Shown here: positions 47,640-59,300 of the stretch, piece after piece
Layout of the letters: the number at the start of each line of letters is the position of its first letter
Position numbering within the stretch: the first letter of the stretch is position 1
Origin: Plumapathes pennacea
Lineage: Eukaryota; Cnidaria; Anthozoa; Antipatharia; Myriopathidae
NCBI GenBank assembly: GCA_964036295.1
Contig: OZ038471.1
Coordinates: forward strand, 10,062,184 to 10,126,183
Reading direction: 5' to 3'
DNA: 64,000 nucleotides
Notes under the pieces: model-generated
Database searches by the model: none
Told to the model about the DNA's origin: nothing
The model's input: the letters and a program-made list of their open reading frames with translations, nothing else
Translations under genes and position numbers: made by a program

Positions 47640-47903
47640 TTACGAGGAGGACGTGCTAATGCTGACCTTGCATTGCGCATGCTTTTTGAGCGATTTTATA
47701 AGCCAATCAGCCGTTTCCTGCCATGCCTGTCACGCCACTTTCGGTTTCGCTGTTTGACGCACAGGCCGGAAGTACTGTTCAAAACTTGCTTTCACTTTGG
47801 GCTGCGCTTGGCGAATAATACGTTTTGTACCGATGGCTTAGAGCAGGGTTTTTGAACTCGCTACGATCGGTTTTAAATCTACTAGTTTTTCAAGTGTAAG
47901 ATC
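47640..47903 (+). promoter_or_regulatory. Probable promoter and 5' UTR of the mind-bomb-like gene
   Basis: Within 230 bases of the ATG are an NRF1-like TGCGCATGC (47674-47682), a TTTTATAAG element near 47694 and a CCAATCAG box (47703-47710). These are motif matches only; no start site can be read. Confidence 0.4.
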
Positions 47904-50900
47904 ATGGACGCAGTCGTTGGTCTTCGAGTTGTTGGTGGTCCATGCCGGATCGACGAGAAACGCAATGGCAAAGAAGGTTTCACTGGAACAGTGGTGGGAG
48001 TCGGTGGAAAAACACCGGGCCTTAGCGAGGGACTAGTTGGTGTACAGTGGGACTCTGGAAAGTACCAACAGTATTGGTTAAAAGACCTCTCCAGAACTCG
48101 CGAGTTGCTTGTTCTCGACAGCGCTCCTGCAGGTAAGAAATTGATGTTAACCAGGAAACGTCGACTACTTATCTCGTGAATATTTATCTTTTATTCCTCT
48201 CTGGAAAAGTATTGCAATATGAAGAGACTCCGTGTATAAATATGGGTTTTGTTCCCTTCCGTTTCACACCGGTCTACTTAATAAATTTCCACTGGTTTGC
48301 CGTGGTGTGGACTCTTATTTACCACGATTTACGTCATCACATGGTCAAAATGTTGTGGACTCACGAGGCGCTTTGCCGAGTGAGTCCGCAACTAGTGTGT
48401 TGTGGTAAAAATCTATATTTACTTATAGATGATCGCCATTCGCTCAAGGTGCCCGGCGGTTGTATTTTGCAGAATGCAGAATGCAGAATGCAGAATGCAG
48501 AATGCAGAATGCAGAATGCAGAACGTGACTTACACTGAAATGAAGACAAAACTATAAACCCTCAAGTCCAAAGTTTATTGATCGGTTGCAAGGGACCCTT
48601 TCTGAACGGCGCGGAAAAAGTTTTATCATAAAATGGTAACAGCAATCGATATGTACTTGCAAAAAAGAAGTCACATGCCATAGACAAGCCACGTTGCACG
48701 ACAAAGATGACAATATATGCTAATGTCAAGATTGAATCACGGAATCCGTGAAGTATGAAAAGTCACATGAAAATATATTGACATTAGTTTGGTAAAACAG
48801 TATCGAAGATAAAGTACGACCGGATTGAAGTGCCCAGCTCGCTTTTCTGAATTCGTGAATATGAAAACTTTAATACATCTTTTCTCTTGGTTTGTGATTC
48901 AGCAACCACAAAATATTAAGTCATTAACCCGGATTTCCTTTGACAATTCGCTGGAAACTTCCCCACATTTTACAGGGCCCCTTGGGTTTAGAGTTAAGTT
49001 TAGTTTGTCTTGAATTAGGGTCCGGTCACACAAGGAAGTTATAATAACTCAGCATCAAGAGCAATACGACAGCTTCTTCAATCAGTTTGCTGGTGGCAAC
49101 TTGCTGACATATATTTCTAGTGATAAGTGCTGTTTGCACTTCAAATGATGCAAATGTCGATATTAATGTCGTTAAAGTTAATACGAGTGCGACTGGAGCC
49201 TTACTGCAGTCACGTTTTGCATTCTGCAAAATACACCCACCGCAAGGCGCCGACATAGAAGCTATCTTGCAATAGCTTCAAAAGCAGCGCAATGGCTGCG
49301 CTTCATGATAACAGTATAGCCATGCAGTTTGACTATCTTCAGTGTCAAAAACATTTTTTACCACAACACACTAGTTTCTCGCTCTCTGATTGGTCGATTT
49401 ACCGTGGTAAATAAGAGTCCAGACAACGATGCTGACGCCAGCTGACGCCAGCATGTCACGTTTTGCAGCGAAATACAATGAAAGTTTCCTGTATATTTCT
49501 AAATGTTGTGGTAAAAAACAAATTTCAACTGGTTTGCCATGGTGTGGACTCTTATTTACCACGATTTACGCCATCACATGGTCAAAATTTGTTGTGGACT
49601 CACTCGGCGAAGCGCTGATGATGATAGTTTGAACTCTCACACCCATTTGAACTTTGAAAGCAACTATCATGGACTATCAAATAGCTTCATGTATGCCTTG
49701 CAGAACTATGTTTTTTACTGCTGTGGAATATGACAATTTAAACAAGGCTGGTGTTGGTGGTGAAAAGGATTCACTGTAAAATTTCCTATTGATTTTTTGG
49801 TTATATTTTTGAAATTCTGCTCCCTAGACATTAGCAACAAAAAACCGGCTCGAACCAATTTCATAGACAAACAACTAAGGCATAGCACAGTTGATGTGCA
49901 TCCTGCAGTTGTGTCATGAAATGTGTGAACAAACACATCAGTGAATGCAAGAACTTAATATGTTTACCTTCGATAAAACAGATGTCATGGTCACACCATA
50001 CAGCTGTGTTCTTTTTTCTTGAGTGGAGCATTGTCACTCCATTGCAAAATGTTGCTCTAAATGTGAATCTCTGTTGCCTGTCTGCCAGATGCTGGCAATG
50101 TGCGGATATGCCAGCCAAGGAACTGAAGGGGGAGCAGAGTTTCCAAATAAATTCCTTACAGAAATCAGTAGGGTGAAAGTATACTTTTAATATGCTAAAA
50201 GTATACTCTATTTGTACTTACATGAGTGCCAGTATGATTGTAGTATACTTTTAATGTACTGCACCATGGTTAGCTTCCCCAAGAAGTATACTTTTAGTAT
50301 ACTACAAATCACCATAGATGGAAAGTATAGATTCAGTACATATACTAAAACTATACTTTAGGATTTTTAGAATCATTTGATTTTCCAAGTCTGAATGGAG
50401 CGGACTTGACCCATCTAAACTAGGGGAACTACTTGGTGATGATACCTCAAAGTTCGATGCAGTCAACAACGGGCCATTGTTTTGTGACTGTGAAGCGTGA
50501 ACATGAACATTACTTCCAACTGCTTCTCCTGCTTGCTTATTTCAATTATAAAAAGTAGACTTCGGCGTTTTCTTTGAGGGATTAGAGAGAAACTGTAAAT
50601 ACGGTTCCCTGCGATTCTTTGAAGCCTTTGAAGGTGCTGCTTCACCGCTGTTCATCGCCATGCTTCATCTCGTTACATTTCCCATGATTCCACCGCACTT
50701 ACTCGTATGTGAGGTCAGTGGTTAATCCAAATAGGCGGGATTTTGCAAATCGGTAGCAGTACGGCAGCACTTGTCTTGCTTGAGAGTGCAGTCAAGATTA
50801 TACCATAACTACACAGTCTTCCACCCGTTCGTTGCTAAGATCATGGCTTCCAACAGAAAAAGGAATACAGTGACTGCTTTTGGGGATGAAGGTTAGTGCT

Positions 50901-53900
50901 CATCTCGTAGATGCTACCGTACATATGTTCACCCGGAGATGTAACATCCTGCCAAAAGAAACAATTCTTCATTTTATCTGTTTGGTTCGGATACGACCTA
51001 ATCTGATTAATCGTTTACCCTCTTCTTTTCAGTTTACGTTCTGGTTCAATTTGTACAAGATTCGATCCTTGCTGTTATTAAAAGGTCAAGCCTGAGAATG
51101 AGGGAAGATGGTTTGAACAAGGCATCATATGGCAAAACATTTTACATGTGTACAATTCTCTCGGAGAGTGGTGAGTACAGTCATTCATCTTAGCATCTAA
51201 CCAGTTTAGGTTTATCTACATGCATACTGTTTTGCGAGGATTTTAAAGACGCTGTATGGCCAGCAAAAAATATCATCTAACGGTGTAGTATGAATTTTGG
51301 CGCCTAAATTCAGTTCACCTTGATGCATGCTGGGTAATGGTTTATGGCACACACATTGGCCTCCGGCAGTCAAACTGTGTCTTTTCGTCTCATTTTATTT
51401 TCCCTCGACTTGTTCAGATTCAGACTCATTCAAAGTGTCAGTTCATTACACATACTGGGGGATAATTGTGTCATTCTGGGAATATTATTTTTCAATATAT
51501 GCTTATATTATTTCTGGGCTATCCCAACCTGAGTGTCAGGGTTTTTTTCCTGGCCAAATCTGATACTCAGGTTCACTGGATTCAATTTAACCCTAATCCT
51601 AACTCGGTTCCTTTCTTCTTAGTTGTTTCTACTCAAATTCGGAGCTAATTGGGGCAAACCTTACAGGAGCAAATGGCAAAAGGAGGCTCGCCCCAGAAAT
51701 CATTGATGCCATTGTTGGTAAGTTTGTTTGACTCTTTGTTTTTCTCTTGGTGGGGCATTTTATGCAACACTTTCGAGTGGTATTATACCATGGAATATCC
51801 CACGAGTCACTTGTATTTTCTTGGTATACACACAAACCTTTAGGAGAGTGTGTATACCAAGAAAATACAAGTGACAAGTAGTATATTCCATGGTATACCA
51901 TGAGAAAGTGTTGCATAACTATTTTATACCATTCCATAGAAAATACAGCCAATCAGAATACAATCGCAACACACGATGGGAAGGTTGGGTGTAATACCGT
52001 CGAATATACAACGACTTTCCTGCATTCTGTTTGGCTGTATTTTCTATGGCATGGTATAAAGATAGATAACCTTTATTTATACATGATGAATATAAAAGCA
52101 TACAGCTTGTTGGGTTGAATGATTAAATCTGGAGAGAGTGGCTGAATATAAATTAATACTGGTAATATGTGTGTTATTTTATGTAAGCAGGCAACTTCAT
52201 TAAACCATTGTAGCATCCTGAAATGATTGCTCTATTGGGATGATGTTGTGTGTAATGAGTTTTCCCCCCCTTTTTTTACACCTGTAGCATTTGCTGTTCA
52301 ACTTCAAGGTAAACCGGCAGCCATCCGGACAGTGCTCTGGAACAAAATAACTGCCCTGGAAGTCCGGCAAAGAAAATTAGCAGCTGCGAACTGAGCTAAG
52401 GCTTTCCGATTCTATAACTATATTCTTTATACGTGTAGATAATTATTACATTCAAGTAGTCTCCCCCTTTTTTGAAGAGAATTTTGTAAAATTAATTGTC
52501 ATGTAGGTTCTTTGAGCCTGAGAACATCATAGTTCTTACATAATTTTATATAATTTTTTAAATATTTTTCTGTATGGCTCAATGTTTCTCAGCCTGAGGA
52601 GTTGTAGATTTTTGTTTAATTTTTTACCAAATTGAAATTGAGAAGACATATTCTTTAGTCCATCAGTTGTGATGTATTGTTCCATATATTTTGTTACCTT
52701 TGGTCTTACAGAACAATTACCATGGTTTGTTCATAAATCTTGTGTAAATCTTCTGATTTTCTTGTGTCAAATAATATTGTGGACAGTACTTTGAATAGTG
52801 TTTTTCCAGAGTGCTTTCTGACACTGAAAAATGACAGAAACGACAATATTGTATTGTTAGCGTGCTTTTGGTATATTTTATTTTATTCTGTTATTATTAA
52901 TTACTTCTAAAAATGCAACAGTACCAAGTCCACTGAATGTTGTTACCATTAAATGTGTGTGTAGTGTAGTTTCAATATCCTTGTATGTTTTGTATACTTT
53001 TAGTATACTTTCGGGAAAGTATACTTTCCCAACAGTGCTAAAAGTACATTCCTCAGTCCAAAATTCATGCTACTTTTTGTATACTTTTTAGTATGGAAAC
53101 AGTATACAAAAAGTATACTTTATGTATACTAAAAGTATACTTCAAGTATACCACTGGAGTATACTTCTAGTACATTTTGGTATGTACTGTATATGCTCTT
53201 TTCATGAAACTCCCAGCTGCTATAATAGTGCCTTGATTTAATGTGTGTGGGAGAGCCAATTGTGTTTAGAAGCCCCTTTGTGGAGAGGAAATTTGGCATT
53301 TGCCATTCTGACGCCAAGTTATAATATTAGCAGGTAAACTCTACTGGAAGTCTTTCTGCCACTGCTTTACTCTCTGCCACTGTGGAATGGAGGGTTTTGA
53401 AAACTAATACCTCATTCACACCAGTTTAGAAGGTGTTTAATAAAACTTGTTTAGTTACCATACGTTGGCTGTTAACAAAGCATGCATAGAAAAACTAAAC
53501 TGGTTTAAAACCCATCAAACTAAACAACCTTTGCAAGGTGGTGAAAAATGTGTGATTAACGCAAAATCAAAACAGGTTTTAGAAAATGATGTTGTCGCGT
53601 TCCCAGCATACGGGGTGTAGCGTGCTGAAGTTTGCCAGTTTAACCAATGCGTACAGGTAGCAGACGGACAGCGAGATTTAAGCGGTTTAATTCAGGCTGG
53701 GCCGATTTCACAGGTACACAGATACGGTAAAAACTATAAAACAAATAATTCCAGGAGTTTTAGGAACGGAAAATACGCTGCTTACAAATCCGAAAGGATC
53801 AAAGGTTGACAGGTTATCACTCACGTTTGGTCTTGACTCCTGAACTATGAAACTCCAAAGAAAGCTCCTAAACTCCAGTAAAACTCCGATAGAACTCCAA

Positions 53901-56335
53901 TGACTCCTGATAGTTGTGTGTTCTAACTCCGACTGAATTGACTAAGGCCTTATTCTAAATAACACACCTAAATTCCTAAAATTGTGCGGCCAGCAAAACA
54001 GATACAACGTAATCAATTAAATCAATGCTCTACATTTTTTTAGCAAAACAGTCAGTCTCTATGAATAAACGGTTCCTTTGTCTGTAATCATGACAGAAGT
54101 CTAGTAAACTTTGATTAATTAAACAGGTTTAGTTGGTGTAAGACTTTCAAACTGTGGTTTGGTGAAAGTGGAGACCTGCAGAAATGTATGCATATTCAGT
54201 TGAATGAAAACTGGAGCTTTCTTACAAGGTAGGCAAACTGCCAATTACATAGAGAGCCAACTTTAAAGCAGTGTTGCTGTTTTGATTAATACTGATACAA
54301 GTTTATATTTTACCAAGTCCCAGAAATGGTAGCAGGACAGTGCAAAAGTCTGAAAACAATTATGGTGAAAAAATGCTTCTTGGGTTGTCTTTGTTGTTAT
54401 TTTGACTCCAGCAACAGCAGGTAGCAGCAAGCTGCCGAAAGCACCAACTGGACATAGAAAATCTGTGGAATTCAACAGCTAAACAAGCAACGTGCATAGT
54501 TAATCTCTTTCTCGAATTCTTTTTCTGGTTTTGTTTTGTTTTCACTCTTGTTCAAAATTTGGAAAAACTGTTTCACTGTTTATATAGCAATGCCCATCCC
54601 AAACTAAATTCTTTCAGTAGTTTGTCTCCAAGGTTACATTAAAAAACAGCTACAGAATTAGAAAGTTTGAGAGAAGAGTCTAGAGAATTCCAAGTGCTTA
54701 TACAGTTCTATGATAAAATGTTCTCTGGCCACTAGCAGTTTTAAAACGAGGTATGTTCAACATTTGGAAGCTCCTGGTATTACAATTGCTAGATCTCTGC
54801 TCACATGATGAATTTTGCAGACAGATATTTGGGGGCGCAGCCTATCATACACTTGTGTTGGAGACTGGGCGGATAATTGTGTAAACAAAGTGACGTGAGT
54901 GAGAAGGGTGGATTCATATTACCAGCTGTGTATAAGATATGACAGTCTAATTGACATTGATTTTGTAAAGTGATACCAATGAATAGGCTATTGTGTTAAA
55001 CAGACGTGATTGAAGTGCGAGCGAGTGCTGTTTATCAACTGGGAGTGAAATAAAACTAGAATTGAACATATGGTGAAGTTTCATGGGAACAGGGAGGCGA
55101 TCCCCAACACTTGAGGCTGAAAGCTGAGATGTGCTATGGTGCTGTGATGATAAAGCTGGCTAGCCACAGGGAGCCAATTTTGTTCCTTAAGGAGCAGCAT
55201 GACATGATCATATTTATGTGCGCCACTTTAATACAGTGCGGCATTCCTAGTGAAAATCCTTTGCAACGTTTCTTGCAAGGATCCTCAAGATCCATAATGA
55301 TCCTTTGACAGGATCCTTGCAAGATCCTGGCAAATTTCCTCGCAGGATCCTAGCAAATTTTCTTGTAGGATTCTGGTACTTTCCTTGCAGATCTTGGAGG
55401 ATCCTGGTACATTTATTTGCAGGATGCAACGTTTCTTGCAAGGATCCTCAAGATCCATAATGATCCTGTGCAAGGATCCTTGCAAGATCCTGTCATTTAT
55501 TTGCAGGATCTTTGTGCATAATGCACCTTGCATAATTCATTTTAATTTTCTGGTGTATCACACAAGTCATACATTGTTACATTGTAGGCCTGCACACTTT
55601 GATTTCAAATTCTCACAACACTGTGTATGTGTATATATATATATACAGTCATTCCCGAATAGGTTGTTCAGTTAAAATATATATTTAGACAATTATATCT
55701 ATCACGTGACCACTAAAAAAACACCGTATAACTACAAAGAAATAGATTAAGTTAGCATGTTTATATAATTTTATGGTTGCTAGTCATTAAAATGGTAAAA
55801 CCAAGAGCCTTTGGAGTGTTTATAGTTTAAAACACTATAGTTTTAGGTGGTCACGAGACATATATTTGTATATTTATATATTTAGACTGAACAACCTTAT
55901 ATATATATATATATATATATGGTATATACCACACAAGTGAATAGTGCTTTTTGTGCGCTCTGATTGGCTCCTCAATCTCGGAATATCAAGTACTATTCAC
56001 CTTCCGGTGGCTTCCGGTAAAACAAAATGACGCGCGAGCCCAATTTTTGCTCATTTTTGTCGGAAATGAAATAGCTATTTGGAAGTTGGTTATTAAACTT
56101 GTGTTGTATATACTAAAACAATTATTCGCCTCAGTGTCGGTGAATAGCGGTGGATATTTACCTCGCCGAAACGGCTCGGTAAATATGCACCGTCATTCAC
56201 CTCCACTTCAGTGAATAATATTGTTAAATATTTCTTTGTAGTTATATGGTGTTTCTCAGTGGTCACATGATAGATATAATTGCCTAAATATATATTTCAA
56301 CTGGACAACCTTTTCGGGATGTGTGTGTGTGTGTA

Positions 56336-56366
<31 letters not shown>

Positions 56367-59300
56367 CTGTGTGTGTGTGTCTGTGTGTGTCTGTGTGTCT
56401 GTCTGTCTGTGTGTGTCTGTCTGTGTGTGTCTGTCTGTGTGTGTCTGTGTGTGTCTGTGTGTCTGTGTCTGTTTGTCTGTCTGTCTAGAAAATATCGTCA
56501 TTGCATTATTCCAGTCAAAAACAAGATGATTATTCCAAAGAAAATGTCGTTATTCCATTATTCCAGAAAAACCAAGGCCATTATTCCATTATTCCGCTGC
56601 AAAAATTCCCGTTATTCTTATTCCGTTATTCCTCTTCATCCCCCGAGTCTGATGCAAGAAATGTACCTACTCCAGTCAACGATTTGAGAAACTGGAAAAT
56701 CCGGGTAAAGCTAGAATGATTTAAAACATGAATACAAACTCAGTGGGTTAATTTCCTCGACTGTAACTATAAAAAATAGTTATATAACAAAGTTTGCTCT
56801 ACCCTGGTCACAGAGGTTTTTCTCTCTCACGTAGTAAACGTGAGGTTGACACAACTGTAGTCCTTGGGGACCAGCTCAATGGAATTTTTCAGTCTGGATT
56901 TTTCTATTGCCTCGTGTTCGACTGTTATGACACCCGACAGTGTAAAATCCTATTCAAGAAAGTATTCAAAAACGTTTTGATTCCTTGATGGTATTTTCGT
57001 GATGGGCATGCTGACTTCAGGGGAATTAATATTTGGCTTTTTGCCTATTAGTTCCATCATCTGTTGAAATCAAGCCTTGGTGTGATTCAGAAGTGTGAAG
57101 GTAACACTAGTCTATGTTTAAATGTTCACACACTGTTAAACTGCCTTGAAACTGGATTTAACTGTCTTGGCTTTCCAAAACCCTTTTTTGAATACATTTA
57201 TGCAAATAATAGTTCTCTTGGTTTGTGTTTAGAAGACTTGTCAGTACAGTTGCATCAGTTTCACATTTCCTACGTGAGAGAGAGAATCAAAGGCTCCTGT
57301 GAGCCAGCTCATGAATGAGAAACGCTATAGATCTATCCTCTGCAAGCTTTCGATTGATCGAACTGTAAAATCCAGGAAGTCCGCAGTTCGTTCTTAATTT
57401 TCAAAAACATGTGCCTTGGGAATCAAAGGACTCCAAATGTGAAAGATCAGTTCATTGCTTTTGGGACTCTCAACCTCTGTTTTGAATGTTGAGTATTCTT
57501 AGCCTAAGTTTCAGGCTTTTTTCTGGGAAGATGCAGTATAGGGGTGAGAGAGAGGGAGAGGAAAAAAGCCTGACACAAATCCACTGAAAAACCCTTCCGC
57601 CCCTTCAAGCGTCATCATATCTTCGGCCAATCAAAAGGACTTCTGTTGATTAACTTGCGTTCGGTCGCAAGCGGCTCCTGGCAAACAAAGTAGACTACTC
57701 ACTTGTTCAAGAAAATTAAATTCATTTCTGTGAGTGATTTTAGCTGAGTGAGTGAGACATTCACTGAATATAATTCTGCCGGTTCCGCCAGTGCAATCAG
57801 AACAGTTGCTCATTTAATCAGGGAGTGGTTTCTTTTAGTTCTTCTGTGAATCTTTTCTTTAATTTGTTGCTTTTGTTTCAATTCAAATCAACGGTTTAAA
57901 CTTGAACTCGACGGTGATAATACTGACGACCATTAACCATTGACAAGGTGCTTGAAATAGACTTGAGCGCTGCAGAAACTAGTGAGGCAAGAGGTGATTT
58001 TGCTTTGATTTTAGGAAAGATTTAGGCCCTCTTTGAGGTTTACAAACAAAACAATTTGATCGACAATTTGACGGCTGTAGCTCATTAAAAATGCGCGTGG
58101 TGCTCGAGTTGACAAGTCAGTGTCTGCATGTGCCGAGTCTTTTGTTTATTATTCAACCAGCGCAACGTCCAGAATCTGGACGTTCAACATGGGTCATTAA
58201 ATGGGTTTGTGTCATCCGTAATTTTCATTTCTCTCCTATCTCCCCAGTCTATTAGGCAGAGGAAAAAAAGTAGCCAAAAATTAGCCTGATACTCAGGTTA
58301 AGTATTCTTGGTTGCAAACCGGCCGCCATTTTGCTTGCAAGGCCTGCGCCAGTGCTATGCACTGGTCAGCGGAACCTGGTTCCGCCAGTAGTTTACACCC
58401 ATGGAATGAGCGAGCGAGTGAAATTGCCCTCCACTCACAATAACTCATTCATTGCTTCGCATTCATGAGTTAAAAAACCTCTGTGAACAGGGTGGAACAA
58501 ACATAGTTACAGTCAAAGAAATTAACCCACTGAGTTTGCATTTGTGTTTTAAATCGTTCTAGCTTTACCCTGATTTTCAGCGAGTAAGTCATAATTTCTC
58601 AAATTGTTGATTGGAGTAGGTACATTTCTTGCATCCGACCTGTTGGCAGCATTCACTCACTGTGAGTGACTTCTAGTCCTATGAGGATCCTGACAGGATC
58701 TTAGCAGGATCCTACCGGGATCTTAACAGGATCCTGCTATGTTTATCCAACAAGCATCCTGTCAGGATCCTGACCAGATCTTAACAGGATCCTGCTTAGT
58801 TTATCCTGCAAGGATCTTTGAAGGATCCTGGCAAGTCTTGCCCTGCCGGGATCCTTACCAGATCCTTGCAGGATCCTGGTAGTCAAGAGAAATATGAGCA
58901 GGATCCTATCCTTACAGGGTCCTTACAGGGTCCTTGCAGGATCCTTGAGAATCCAAGTACTCAATTATGTATGAAGTTACTGGGTAGAGCTCTCATGTAT
59001 GCTTACACCACACATCTCAATATCATGTAATGTAAATGAAGGCAGATGACACTGTATTAGCATTTACATGGTATTGGGTTATGTGGTGTAAAGACTGATG
59101 ATAGATTGCACATGACACTTTATAAAATAAAAGTTATATAATTAGCACTCTGACTGGTTCCCAACCGTGTTTGCATGAGACTATGTAACACGGAAAGTGT
59201 GTTATGTTGCTTTGAGGTTGCGCATTGGGACAAATGTTTGGACTGCTTGAATTCAGTGAAGTTCCCGATTCTTCATTTGACCTGAGTTTATGAGAAAAAG

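Larger units (their letters stand above)
56645..58641. mobile_element. TIR element of 2 kb with nested insertions
   Basis: The left arm (56645-56822: GATGCAAGAAATGTACCTAC) is the inverted partner of 58480-58641. It contains a Gypsy-type fragment (57370-57482) and another TIR element (57491-58309). Open frames at 56794-56988 and 57064-57318 show no known domain. Confidence 0.7.

Noticed and set aside
53129-53317. Minus-strand frame [10 protein letters not shown]...
   Set aside because: Runs through the AGTATACT cluster with no domain; likely chance.
56256-56687. Cys/Val- and Thr/His-rich open frames
   Set aside because: Translation of the (GT)n microsatellite.
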